A DNA stretch of 64,000 nt from Oegoconia quadripuncta (lineage: Eukaryota; Arthropoda; Insecta; Lepidoptera; Autostichidae), in contig OX438744.1 in the NCBI GenBank assembly GCA_949316235.1, positions 31,368,778 to 31,432,777 on the forward strand. The letters are read 5' to 3'. Shown here piece by piece: positions 13,101-23,450 of this stretch. Numbering within the stretch: position 1 is the first letter of the stretch; each line of letters begins with the position of its first letter. Below the pieces are notes generated by a model. It saw nothing but the letters and a program-made list of their open reading frames with translations. It had not been told where the DNA came from and searched no databases. A program made the position numbers and the translations under genes.

Positions 13101-16100
13101 TTATTAAGTGTTGAAAATTTTAGAGCTAGGTAGTTGATAGCAATAAACTACTAGAGGATGTTAGCGGCCCGATAGGCTCTATACCGAATTGTGCCTGTGA
13201 GCGCGCTGTGTATAGCGCACCTGTACATTTTCAATTCATATCTGTTGTGAACGATCCAATAGTGATTGGATATTTACTAGTTGAGCATATCTTAGGTCGG
13301 GACCCCTGTCGTACGTAGGTTATATATTATAATCGTTGTTCAATACCGAGTCCTTCTGCCAGTTATAACTTACATAATGAATACTGCTGTTTAGAGACGA
13401 CAGTATTTGTACATAAGTTAGTATTTCCTTGACGTCTGTATGTATATCGGAGCAGTGATATTTTGTATAGCTATTATAAATGAAAATGATTAAAAACTCT
13501 TTTTAAAATTAAAACTTTTTATCCTTAGACTTTGAAATTTTACCGAAGAGATAATTTTTAAAATTTTTCATCTCTTCCTAGCTTTTTATGTAAGTAGTTT
13601 ATTACGATGAGTATACGTATCGACTCGAGGATGCATACTCGGCAGCTTGTGTTTTGTTTCATAATAAATTTTGGGACCACTTTTACCCCATTTCTAACTT
13701 TACACAGAAATATATAATTAGATACTACATTTATATCGTTTGCCACATGTTACAATCAAATTGTCTTCTTATATGAATATATTAATAAAATTATTCTAAT
13801 ATATTATATATTTAAAGTATGGCTACCTGAAGTTTAGTATGAATGAGACACTTCACGCTTAACTAAACCTGAGAAGAGCTCTAACATAAAATGTATATCT
13901 TTAAAAAAGAAATTGGTTTTTGCAATTGTTACGAGAACTATTTACATTAATTGAATAAATTTTCAAGCAAATTCCATAGCATTTTTTTTCGCCACTCGTG
14001 TAGTTATGGTGGGGGCCGCCCAGTTTTAGCAAAATCGCTCTATTTCAGATGTTGACGGTAAGTTTAGGTCTGACTCGCATAGGGAGTACTTTGTAAGTAT
14101 ATAGATAGATCGACGAGCCTATCACGACCATGTAGGTACACTATATCGAGTTATACAATTATGATTAGAGCATGGGATACGTGTATTTGCACGTTGGCTG
14201 CCCGTCGTCGTCCAAATAGATTTTGCTTGACTTATTTAACTTATTTTCAATTTATTATGCATCTGAGCTATTATGTTCGATGATTTTTTTTAAACCTTAA
14301 GTCAAGCTAGATTTACAATCACCAAGTAAGGTGAGAACACCGAGCGGCCATTTTGTGACGCGTCGAGATGTCAAAATGGCTGAACAAAATGGTGGCTGCA
14401 ACGTTTAGATTGTAAGTACTGAGTAGTTGAAAAAAAAATGTATATTTTTTGGTACAAAATGTTGTTTCTTAATTTTTAATTTTATTTTTGCTTCGCATTT
14501 AAAGTGTGATCATGCTTATGTTACAGTGTTTTGCATGTATACAGATGTCTGTGAGTATGCACAATTTGTATAATTTCTTTTTTTTAATTTTTAATAGATG
14601 TTTGGTGTAGAGTTTCTGATGATATATTTGTAAATTGTTGATTAAATTTTAATATTATCAGAACCTCGGAAAAGGGTTTTTATCCGAATTTTTACTTTAC
14701 ATTTTCAATAATGTGTTCAAAGTATTTGAGACTAAAAATGTTTGCTTTTTTATCACAACTTACCAAACTTCTAATATAGTAGTTTTTAAGCAGAATTAAA
14801 AAATATAATAAAAATAAACCGTTAATAAACTCCACTATTACACCAAAATTAGAAAAATAAGTAACGTTAAATATATGAAACAAATTTCAAAATGGCTTTT
14901 ATCACTTATTCTATTATCATTAACTCGGTTGTGTATGTACTTACTTTAAGTTGGTTTCGTGAACTTTATAATTTATTTTTGAGTTGTATCGATTACCATT
15001 TACGTTATTGTTAAAACATACATATTACTTTTAACCGGCACTATAAACGACCAGATTAATATTAAACTCATTTTAATAAAAGTATTTATTTAAATACCAC
15101 GGATTTTTTATTTTGTACGTACCTGAAAATATCATAAACCCACGAAAAAAATGGCAAAATATAAAATTATACCACGCGAAGTAGCTCACATACCGGATTT
15201 TTTTTTTACATTTTTCAGCGTAGTAGTAGCTTCCGACACGGTACTTGATTCCTATTTATTATTTATTTTATATACATATTTAGTATTCGCTATTGGATGC
15301 CCTCAACTGCCCCGACCCAGCTAGTGTGAATGCCCCCTAATCCTAGTTAACAGTTAGGCACTTATTACTAACGAAACAGCTTACTAAAGTTAATATTTTC
15401 TACTAATAGCTACTTCTTCACTTCTTGTAGTGGTATTCTAAACCCAAAACTAGCTAATGAGAACCTTTTAGATTATTTTTTCCTTTGTTGATGTATCTAA
15501 ATATCGTGATTTGGTTTTGGAATGCCAATGAACCCCTATCCCACTTTTGTTTAGTTGAATTTGGCCACAAAGCGTATTATTGAGGCTCGTGTGTAGTTGG
15601 TAGCGCGTCGGCTCGCGGTCCGACCGACTGACGCCTCCATGATGTTGTTTTGCAGCAAAAGGCGGACATATTGGCCGGCCGCAGGATATTTGTCAATAAT
15701 TATTTGGCGGAGCACCGAAGGATCAGCGTGCAATCCGGCGGCAGCTCCATACCCGCGCTCAGCCCCGTCTCGCATCAGAGCGATGACTAAAACATGCCCC
15801 AAAATTGATTAATTTTAAAATTAATACCAACACAAACAAATTAATCACAATTATGGTACAGCAACAAAAAAGTATATAGGAATATACAAATTACATGTCA
15901 AAGTAACTAATAGATATAATTTTAATAAATACACTTTTTGGCGTTTTATAAATGAAAATTAATGTGAGAAAATAAAACTAAACAATTTAATAGTGATAGT
16001 TTGAGAAATTTATGTAGACAACTTTGTCACGGTGATAAAATATATGATACAATATTCAATCGATACGGTTGAAACTACTGCCATTTGATAACATGATTAT

Positions 16101-19100
16101 AATGTTCTAAATATATTATTGTAACCTTAACATATACCTACTTGCCGTGAATTTTTGCTAAACTTTTCAAAAAAAAACATACAATATTAAAATTTCGTAA
16201 AAATGTAAATGCAGTAGTTAGTGTAAGAAATAATTTTATTACTACATTAAAAATTTTTAGAGTAAGGAGAATATTAGTGAGCTGGCAAATTATATTGAAT
16301 AGATTTATATGAATTAATTATGGTGCACCATTGTTTAGATTGCGTATTTAGATTATTATAAAACATCTGTTTTATACCGAATAACAAAAAAAAACTGATT
16401 TATTTATTTTTTTACCAAAGATATATGTCAAACGTTGCGTTTTTCTGTAAATATCCCTGATGAACACTTACCCTTTTTGTTATAAATATACTAATGTTGT
16501 TATGTGTTGTACTAAAATTAAATTTTTAAGATACGGATAAATTCATGTGCCATTTTTATATAAAACAAAACACATATAGTGCTACTCAAGTGCTTTTATA
16601 AACGTTTTAAACGAGGGTGATATTTAAATTTGCTTGTTATTGTTTCTTCTGTTGTGTTTTTTTTAAGAATGCTATATTAGATACGTGTGTGTCATGATGG
16701 AATGACATGTTTTTCTTTTATTTTAATGTTAGTTTTATTTCTGAATGTTATGACTAGAGGCTCGTTGTGTGAGTGACCCTGTAGTGCGTGCAGTTGATCC
16801 CCCTGTATGTCTCGACCACAACAACTACACGACCGCTACGCTGATAAATTATTATTTAATATTTATTTTTTTAATACATTTTCCTTTTTAGACAACAATA
16901 ACGAATAGTCGAACAGTAGTGCTGCTATTACAAATTTTGAATGCAAATGTAAGTTAAGCGGTTTAGCACGGAATTTAAGTAATTTATTTTTATACACAGG
17001 ATGCATGGACGTTAATAATAATGAACAAACGTAAGATGTACAAATAGAAGTTATGACTCTTTTCTTGTTCTTGTGGCGTTTTCGCAATGGAAGCCGTCCG
17101 TCCACGTCGAATGGATTGAAATTATTTGTTTGAATGTATTCGACGTTGTTTCTGTGACGGTCGTCCCATGGCCACATTATAAGACTATGACTATATCTAC
17201 ACTACACAACTATCCACTACTCTCTGGTCTTCCAAACTTTTCCTACCTTACTTCTTTTCATTTTCTTTATCTTATCACACTAAAACTATATTCGATTTCA
17301 AGCAAATTTAACTATCTATCTAATATGTTTGGTGGAATATTAGTGATCTTAAATTTGTTTATATGTTAAGTATATATAGAATCTATATTAAATTATATGT
17401 ACTGATTTCTAAACTTTATCTCTAAATGCACTTCGTGTAGTGTTTAAATCATTGCCTGCTACATGAATGTTAAAATTTAGAAGTATACATAAAACTATTA
17501 TTATTAACGATAATAAAAAAGTATAAATGATTAATACTTCGTGTCTTGGTGTACACCAAAAAAAATTAGATGTAAATTAAAAATAATTTTTTCAAAAATT
17601 AAAAATTTTCGCTTATAGTGATTTCGTACACGCCAATAGTGCAACTAAAGATCACTCTATAAACTTTAAACCATAGTGAAGCATGATTTCCTGCTGCTAT
17701 ACCAATCTACTAGGTATATACTGGTACCTACACTCTGTAATTTTGTTAACTCTAAAGCTTCTTGTCTCTTATTAAACTTTAGTAATAAAGTACTCTATAC
17801 TCCAAAGTAACTTTCATTTCACCCGTGCCACGTGGCGGAGCGCTGCATTGATAAGGTAACTGGCCGTTATAGGACTGTTGATGTGTCAATGTTGGTCCAC
17901 TGTGGTCCTTGGCCCTTGGCCACCACGTCCGGATTGAATGTCGTACGGTCTAGCTCGGTGTTAGAAATAGCTTAGCGCTTACACGCTACGTAGACATACG
18001 CTTCACCTTAGCATGTACTATAGACGAGTCAGTGTATACGTTCGCTGCAAGTATCGGCATCATGTATGCACTGACTATATAACAGATTAATCTGTAAGAA
18101 GGGTTATTATTGGAATATACGAAAACTCTGGATTTTCATCACAGGAACTGTCCATAAGTTCTACGACTTTAAAATTCATATTATCATGCTTTAATTTTGT
18201 GTCTTGGATGGACTGATGGTATCAAACTTGTGGATTTATAAAAATTAGTAACTTTATTTGAAGAGAATTTTAGGAAACGAATAGAACAGAAGTTGTCGGT
18301 TTTGTTGATGAGAATTCGAAGTATTTTAAATGTAACCCTATGGATATTAAACGCTCTGCTTTCACTGAGTACTGCCACGCTAATTAAAGTTAATGTATAT
18401 AGAAAAAGCTCTGTACAAACTTAGTCGGGATGTATAAACATCCACAGATTTTTAAAATCAAAATAGTTTACGTGTATCATTTGTTTTCGCTAACTCACTA
18501 TGTCCATAGCGCTTCTGTATGTACTTCTAGTTTCTGGTAAGTAGTGTAGATATGAATATTACGACTTAGATCTGGTATGTGAGCGACTCCGTCGATAAAA
18601 CAACATTATGTGTGCTTCAATAGATATAGTTCGCATGATGGAATTGAACAGACACACGAGTGCGAACTCGAGAACATACACAAACACACACACACCCGCA
18701 CAAGGATTATAAAATAAAATATAAATACACACAGTGCTATTTTTGTGTGATCACGATATAAACTTCAATAGGATATAAATGTTTGATGTATATTAAATGT
18801 TTTTATTTTTGTATTAATTGTATTTTGTTACGATTTTATTTATGTTGTTATTTCCGTTTTTATTTTAAATGTTATATTTTTCTAATGTAACGGAGCCCTG
18901 GATGGAAAGTGTATATTTGGTATTATGGAAAATAAACTATATAGTATTAAGTGCACACCCCATGAATGTGCTTGTTTCAAAACCTAGGATGAACCCTGCG
19001 TTATATACCTACCTGTTTCGTTGTCTCTGTATTTATTTGTAACTTCTTCCAATCTGTTCATCGCTTCGCGAGGCGCACCGCTTCGGACAGTCCCTGACAA

Positions 19101-22087
19101 AACTTCTCTATTTTCCAATACACTCTTGTTTGTGACGATACTCTCACTTTGCTGATGTGTCGAACTGTGTTCCGGGACACAACAAATATTTCAATTTTTA
19201 AAGTCTCTTTTTATAAAACATCTCAGTCTATGAAGTAATGCCAATCTTCTGCTTAATTGGGTTCTACGTATCTCAATGTACAAGTTTCAGTGAAGCTTTG
19301 CACTGCTTGTTGGTGGGGTGAAGGTGGGGCTGTCCAGTAGAACACAAAGGCAGTTGAGAAATGATTTAGTTTTGGAACACCGTTCGATGAGCACTGCCGT
19401 ATCTATCTGGGGCCACAATCGAATAGCGAGCGAAATTTTAATGTTTTACAGTTACATATTGTTTTGGTTAAAAAGTAATCATGTTAATGCGAAAATGTTA
19501 GTGCTTTGTTGAAGTTTCGTCCGCTGTTCGCAGTGGCCCCTTACATGTATAGAGCCTCTCAGCGAGCGCCCCGGCGCTTGCCCTACCTCTCTGTTGTTCG
19601 TGACTCTTACTTCATGTTCTCGTTTTTATTTTCTTTTCCATGAATACCCCATTGCACACGGAAGGTCATAGGTGGCGAGTTACAAGAACGCTTGATACCG
19701 GTCCCCTACAGCAAGACTTCTACCGATCAAGCTGTAAGATTTGAACCGTAATGTGAAGGAAACACGGCTGTTTCACTCACGTCTCGTTTGTTTTAACTAT
19801 TTTTATGTTTTACATTTTTATTTTTGTTTAAACGTTTCACTACTGTACTCTGTCTCTCTATACTTACAACTGTTCCCACTGGCTCTTTGTATATGTATAT
19901 ACGCTGACCTTTAAGTTTCACTACTTGTATTATTGTGTATTTATTGTACATATTTTATCTATTTACTTGTTCTAGTTTTAACACTGTGTTTTAGAGGTTT
20001 TCGGAGGATAATTTTCCCCGCGAGGAGTGTAATTGATCGGTCAGTGTAGTTGCATGCTTTTCGAATCATTTGCATGAATCCCCTGCATGCGCAATTTTCA
20101 TACTATTGATTAATTTTAAGTCACTATAATCGAGTGTTGTCCATTTTTAGTCTATTTTAATAATACAGTTCTCCAATTACACGTTTAAGGAGATAGAACT
20201 GATTTCAATCTGTACAGATACATTATTTATTGGATATCAAACAGAATTTTAATTGTGCCTTATGATCAAAATTATAAAAAGATTTTTTTTTGATGAAAAT
20301 CTTGAAATCGGTTCAATGTTTTCAAATTTTTTGCATTAATCTTGACTGGTTGTGATGTTGTAAAAATGTGTGTACCAATGCATTGAAATATACGAATCCC
20401 ATACAACTTTGGGGTGTTGGACAACAGACAAGCAATTTTTCATATTATTTCGCGACAGATTCAAACTATACTTAGATTAGTTTAGGCATTATAGCAGGCT
20501 TTTGCGTCTCAATCGATACACATTCGAGCAAGGTTTTAAGTATCCTTTTGTCTGCTTGTATTAATATGTATTTTATAACTTTGTATAAAAGTCATAAACG
20601 ACGCATTTCCTTTTACAAAAAAACCTTAATTTTATATGTTTTATGAATACGAGCAGCCAAAAGGTACGATAAGAAAGACACTCAATAGATTTTCAAATTC
20701 ATCTTGTGACGCGTCAAACATCTGTGTATGTACCAACCAATAATGACATACATAGATAGAAATACAAAGCTTTTACATTTTGTTCGCATCATCTCATGGT
20801 ATTAGTGTAGTCCTATTGTTTGCCTCACACAATGCACTCAATATTAAAAAAAAGAAAAGAATATTATTCGTGGGGTTTATATACTCTACAACAATTAGTT
20901 CCATGAAACGCCAGGGGTTCGTGAGAGCTTTAACTAGCAAGCATCGAAGTCATTTTAAATTACAACAGCTTTTAGACAATTTTTTTCTTTTAGGGGTACT
21001 TGTAGGGCGATGAAGGCAGTTATGTCAGCTTGCTTCAAAATGTACCGACGAGGAATTGAATCTTGGATGCAGCGCTCGATGTTGCTTCGTACCATGTGTA
21101 TAGATGTCTAGGGCAACGCAGTTAGAGCTTTAGCGAGTAGCTCACTAGGGGAGGTTAATGTCCAAATACAGTCACAGACCCACGACGGAGTGCATGTACA
21201 CAGGTGTACCTAAACCCCCCCACACTAACACAATTGGCATTGGCACTTACCCGAGGACAAGGTGTCTGTATTCAGAGACAAAGTGTGGTCCCTGCCGTCA
21301 CGGGCCGATCACTGCATGGCATGACCGCGGTCCGGCTCACGCATCGATACCGACCGCCTACAATCTGTGACTGGAATTTTGAATTTACCTACCGCTTTCT
21401 CGCCTCTTTTTTATGGCTCGGTGTGCTTCCATTTATGTTCATTTTGGAATTGTATATCTTGTTACTTATATACGGTGTCGCTCCCTCTGGCCTGCCGTGA
21501 TCACTGGCAGAGATCACCGGGTCAGAGGGAGACGCTGGACCGTTTCGGCATTCCTGACGCTCTGACTGGATTAGAATCTGAGTTACAATTAGACAAGTTT
21601 AGTTTGTGTTTCTATTGTTGTAAAATTTGAATATCCAATGACAAGTTAATAGTGATTGTCGCTAAAGAAGTTAATCTTAAATAAGTACACCATCTTTTAA
21701 CCATTCCAAACTTTTTCGAATTTCGTAGTGAATTACCAGTTTTATAATTTTCATTAACGATTTCCCGTCGAGTTCGATAACGTATTACAAGTTTGCGAGT
21801 CAGAGCGCCAGGAATGCGGCAATAGTGTGGTACACCGGACCTCGCTAACCGGCGCTCGCGTGTCGCAGATCCGCGTGGTGAACGCGTTCCGGCAGGGGCT
21901 GGACTCGCGCGGCTCGCTGGCGGACGCGGCGCTGGCCGAGGCGCTGCGCAAGCAGACGGCGCTGTCCAAGCGGTTCTCGCACTCGTCCAGCATCGACTAC
22001 GCCGACGCGGCGCGCGACACGCTGGCGCCCCACGACCTGGACGTGGAGCGCCTGTCCAGCCACTCCCACACAGAGACCGCCGTGTAA
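977..22087 (+). CDS. PMCA: Plasma-membrane Ca2+-transporting ATPase, 3' half (gene-level entry)
   Basis: P-type ATPase that exports Ca2+ across the plasma membrane and is activated by calmodulin at its C-terminal tail. The common exons are 977-1183, 1913-2111, 2757-2968, 4081-4232 and 6150-6276, joined in phases 0, 1, 0 and 2, followed by alternative terminal exons at 12387-12563 or 21869-22087 and possibly 15656-15790. Visible landmarks are the post-hinge stretch [20 protein letters not shown], the sixth-helix Ca2+ ligand region [19 protein letters not shown], four further hydrophobic helices, and [15 protein letters not shown] leading into the calmodulin-binding segment. The nucleotide-binding and phosphorylation domains and the first four helices must lie upstream of the window. 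The family is recognised from these motifs, with no search run. I am very sure of the family and of the five common exons, and somewhat less sure of which tails are used. Confidence 0.96.
1184..1912. other. PMCA intron
   Basis: AT-rich. Two imperfect copies of a short direct repeat containing GGTTCTTAG.CATGTTTGATG and GTTAAGCCGTTT occur near 1409-1453 and 1541-1582. No coding potential. Confidence 0.55.
1913..2111 (+). CDS. PMCA: PMCA exon: membrane helices 6 and 7
   Basis: Acceptor caacag|GCG and donor GTTG|gtaagt, phase 0 in and phase 1 out. It begins [20 protein letters not shown]. In the PMCA family the Asn and Asp of VNLIMD form the Ca2+ site in helix 6, and both are present. The cytosolic loop [20 protein letters not shown] leads into helix 7 ([19 protein letters not shown]). 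Confidence 0.96.
2196..2232 (+). repeat. Fragment of a non-LTR retrotransposon 3' tail (family E)
   Basis: Contains ACAACCTTGGGATCTTCAAG, the same sequence that starts the longer copies near 5295 and 32195. Only about 35 bases remain. Confidence 0.5.
2285..2650 (-). repeat. Non-LTR retrotransposon 3' end (family H)
   Basis: The - strand encodes [30 protein letters not shown] and [13 protein letters not shown], the post-reverse-transcriptase end of a LINE frame. The tail then reads towards AGCTTTGTGAATGAGCAATA. The same family occurs on the + strand at 36083-37085. It is truncated and sits in a PMCA intron. Confidence 0.75.
2757..2968 (+). CDS. PMCA: PMCA exon: loop 7/8, helix 8 and part of helix 9
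   Basis: Acceptor caacag|GC and donor TCTCAG|gtgagg, phase 1 in and phase 0 out. It encodes [12 protein letters not shown], an extracellular loop, then [20 protein letters not shown] (helix 8 and the NEINARKI motif typical of PMCAs). It ends in the start of helix 9, [15 protein letters not shown]. No frameshift is seen. Confidence 0.95.
3113..3210 (+). repeat. SINE family A, 3' fragment
   Basis: Contains the family end: CACTTAACATCAGGTGTGAT, a GAGGTCAAGTGCTAACCC block and TTGTGCATAA before an A-rich tail. The tRNA-like head is missing. Confidence 0.75.
3283..3583 (+). repeat. SINE family A, near full-length diverged copy
   Basis: Head CCACCTCCATGGCCTAATGT with an A-box-like segment and the B-box-like GGTGCGATCCC. 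The body contains TGGCTAGCTACCAC and TTATCTAAGTCTGCC, and the end is GTTGTGCATTAAAAAA. It is tRNA-derived in structure and sits in a PMCA intron just downstream of another copy. Confidence 0.82.
3714..4030 (+). repeat. SINE family A copy with a deletion in the head
   Basis: It begins TTAACCGCCTCCGTGACTCA, jumps from AATGTAA directly to GGTCGCGAGTTCGATCCCCA (about 30 bases of the usual head missing), then continues to GTTGTGCATGAAAAAAAA. It ends about 50 bases before the acceptor of PMCA exon 4081. Confidence 0.83.
4081..4232 (+). CDS. PMCA: PMCA exon: helices 9-10
   Basis: Acceptor gtttgcag|GTG and donor CTCTC|gtgagt, phase 0 in and phase 2 out. It encodes [20 protein letters not shown] and then [20 protein letters not shown], the last membrane helix, followed by the cytosolic boundary PTRKIPKTL. 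The Ser codon at the end is split across the intron and completed by the next exon. Confidence 0.95.
4617..4806 (-). mobile_element. MITE, partial copy (ACAGGGTGAAATTTAATTC end)
   Basis: The right end is GAATTAAATTTCACCCTGTA, matching in reverse the terminal repeat of the complete copy at 25685-25925. The internal AAAGGTGGTTTCA block is shared, but the opposite terminal repeat is missing. Confidence 0.65.
5295..5430 (+). repeat. Non-LTR retrotransposon 3' tail (family E)
   Basis: Runs from ACAACCTTGGGATCTTCAAG through GGTGAATAGGCAT-like sequence and CATCAGGTGAGATTGTAGTC to an A-rich end. It matches the copy at 32195-32338. Confidence 0.7.
5506..5783. repeat. Direct repeat of about 95 bp, two diverged units
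   Basis: Unit 1 (5506-5600) and unit 2 (5687-5783) share CTGACCACTTTTGAA, CCAAAAGTG.TCAA.GAT and GTAGAAAAGTT. Within each unit GACCACTTTTG and CCAAAAGTGGTC form an inverted pair. It sits in the PMCA intron before exon 6150. Confidence 0.7.
6150..6276 (+). CDS. PMCA: PMCA exon: proximal C-terminal tail and start of calmodulin-binding domain
   Basis: Acceptor gtccacag|A and donor ACACAG|gtatgc, phase 2 in and phase 0 out. It encodes [20 protein letters not shown], then [20 protein letters not shown] and QTQ. RGQILWFRGLNRIQTQ is the start of the calmodulin-binding domain of vertebrate pumps, and the exon break after RLQTQ falls where vertebrate splice site C lies. All downstream terminal exons proposed here join in phase 0. 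Confidence 0.95.
6277..12386. other. PMCA intron between the shared calmodulin exon and tail exon 1
   Basis: Six kilobases of AT-rich DNA with long T runs. The longest frames (136 codons at 6984, 127 codons at 11192 and 175 codons at 11969) lack recognisable domains or splice context. A short GC-richer window at 7794-7830 follows a cag acceptor and is treated under findings. The stretch 11440-12080 is GC rich, with CCCCTTAGCC-type runs near 11580-11630. Confidence 0.55.
12387..12563 (+). CDS. PMCA: PMCA alternative terminal exon, tail form 1
   Basis: Acceptor ggttgcag|CTG in phase 0, 58 codons and a TGA stop. It begins [20 protein letters not shown], which completes a canonical basic/hydrophobic calmodulin-binding helix after RLQTQ. 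The middle is Ser/Arg/Ala rich and includes an acidic [10 protein letters not shown] patch. The last residues, ETTIF, resemble a PDZ ligand (Thr two residues before a hydrophobic end). The reverse-strand frame here is only a GC-rich shadow. Confidence 0.9.
   Translation: MRVVRAFKSTLEDLEERLSAHSAAGLRSRLRAPPQDIAYIDADDVPAANASRTETTIF
12564..13160 (+). other. PMCA: Probable 3' UTR of PMCA tail form 1
   Basis: About 580 bases without a credible reading frame follow the TGA stop. An AATAAA polyadenylation hexamer lies at 13142-13147, and another AATAAA occurs near 13785. Which site is used cannot be told from sequence alone. Confidence 0.45.
13161..15655. other. PMCA intron or distal 3' UTR, AT-rich
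   Basis: No coding frame with support was seen. Homopolymer T/A runs and a few AATAAA hexamers occur. Confidence 0.5.
15656..15790 (+). CDS. Candidate third PMCA terminal exon
   Basis: A good acceptor (tgttttgcag) is followed by an open 44-codon stretch that ends in TAA, in the phase 0 needed to follow RLQTQ. The peptide begins [20 protein letters not shown] and ends SPVSHQSDD. It is hydrophilic with a basic amphipathic start, does not match the known calmodulin-binding continuation, and has no PDZ-like end. GC content is higher than in the surrounding AT-rich intron, which supports coding. It could instead be an exon of an unrelated nested gene, or chance. An AATAAA occurs at 15924-15929. 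Confidence 0.5.
   Translation, partial: QKADILAGRRIFVNNYLAEHRRISVQSGGSSIPALSPVSHQSDD
15791..21868. other. PMCA intron, AT-rich, no supported gene
   Basis: Six kilobases with no frame of recognisable composition. An ACACAC run occurs near 18674-18695. I see no copies of the SINE families found elsewhere in the window, which is notable given their density from 24 kb on. Confidence 0.5.
21869..22087 (+). CDS. PMCA: PMCA alternative terminal exon, tail form 2
   Basis: Acceptor gtgtcgcag|ATC in phase 0, 72 codons, stop TAA. It begins [24 protein letters not shown] is the continuation seen in the vertebrate b-type pumps after RIQTQ. Next come an Ala/Leu-rich helix, [15 protein letters not shown], and the potential basophilic kinase site KRFSHSSS. 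It ends HTETAV, a class I PDZ-binding C-terminus (T-x-V). The reverse-strand frames of 90-169 codons here are compositional shadows. Confidence 0.92.
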   Translation: MRVVNAFRQGLDSRGSLADAALAEALRKQTALSKRFSHSSSIDYADAARDTLAPHDLDVERLSSHSHTETAV

Positions 22088-22590
22088 CCCCGCCCGCCTC
22101 GCTCCCGGTCCGCTCACACATGCAATAATTTAGCGATAATGTCAGTATTATTGAATTACCGCCGACTCGACTGTGACAGACCGAGCACGGACGTTCACGA
22201 AACGTGCAGCTCTTTTTTATTATCCGAGGCTAAAACGATTGTGTATAGATCATATTTTTAAAACAAGTAACGAGGATGATCGAGTTTCGTATTTGATTTC
22301 GAGTACGGTTGAGGGTATGAGACTAACCCGTCGGACGAGACGGCGCATCGGTGCTAGCCGCCCTATAGTCTACTCACAGCCACCGGTGTATTTGAGCATA
22401 AGTTATATTGTTAACTAGTGTGTTTAATTATTCGATTGTTTTGAAAATATTTTATTATTATACGCGCGCGTCGAACCGCGCGCGTCTGTTGAACAAATAA
22501 AAATATTGTCTAATTATTAATTTTAGATTTAAGCGCAAGGACGAGCGAATGGACGTGTGTTTTTGAAAATAAACAAATAAATTTTCGCAA
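22088..22590 (+). other. PMCA: Probable 3' UTR of PMCA tail form 2 with clustered poly(A) signals
   Basis: Non-coding sequence after the TAA stop. AATAAA hexamers occur at 22496-22501, at 22568-22573 and just after. A GC hairpin made of CGCGCGCG-type arms around TCGAAC lies at about 22462-22486, upstream of the first signal. Confidence 0.55.
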
Positions 22591-22714
22591 ACCATCGTGT
22601 CATCTCTTACACGGAATGAAATGTTTTATATTGCTTTTGTCAAAGACACGTCGTGGTGGCCGCGCGGCGGGCGGGGCGCGCGCCGCTCTCCTTTTGTATA
22701 AAGTGTTTCGTTTG

Positions 22715-22800
22715 TAGCGGCCCTGTCTGCGTCTGTATCTACGTCAGTATCTGCGTCAGTACCTGCGTCGGTAACTGCGCCAGTACCTGCGTCATACACA
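22715..22800. repeat. Short tandem repeat, 12-bp units
   Basis: Units resembling CTGCGTCAGTAC and TCTGTATCTACG repeat about six times with point changes. They lie in a GC-rich stretch just downstream of the PMCA 3' UTR. Confidence 0.65.
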
Positions 22801-23386
22801 CGAGTACGTCCGGCCCCACGCCACGCCACTGCCCACTGATATTACGGCGCGCGCGCCGCCCGTCGCCGCACTCTACTTCAACTAAATTATTCAACTATTA
22901 GTTAAGGTGTTTGTTATAAATTTCAATAACTTTTTGTTTTTACAACCCTATTTCCTTAAAATATAAGTATATACATTTAAGTCATATCTCGAAGCGTAGA
23001 CGCATCAACTGAAAAGTTTCTATACAAGAACTGTAAACTATATTCTTGTGTAAAAACCGACGTAGTCCACTTTAAACATCTTCAAAATGTTTAAAAATAG
23101 AAAATAAACATTAAAATTGTATAGCTGAAGGTATTTATTTGTAATGCTAGTCTCTTATGAAAACAAAATACTAATTATTCAATTATTATAATGTACTTAT
23201 TGATTATTGATAAATACTTCAAGTTTATTAAACAAAATATAGTCTACGGTGTAACGAATTGATTTTGGAATTTTTTCTCTTTGAGCAATAGAAGGCGCCC
23301 GCGCGGCAGCGGACCAGCGCGCGTGCTACAGCGCGTGCGTCGCGTGCCACGCGTTATGGCGCGACCGCGACGCACGCGTTGTACGA

Positions 23387-23450
23387 CATGCATACCGCGA
23401 CACCCGACATGCATACCGCGACACGCGACATGCATACCGCGACTAGCGAG
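23387..23450. repeat. 22-bp tandem repeat in a CpG-rich segment
   Basis: Three copies of ACATGCATACCGCGACACGC-like units in a 200-bp GC-rich island (23290-23500). Frames on both strands here are repeat artefacts. Confidence 0.7.

Noticed and set aside
21612..22121. 169-codon - strand frame and others overlapping 21845-22117
   Set aside because: They are antisense shadows of PMCA tail exon 21869-22087, without splice support or motif.
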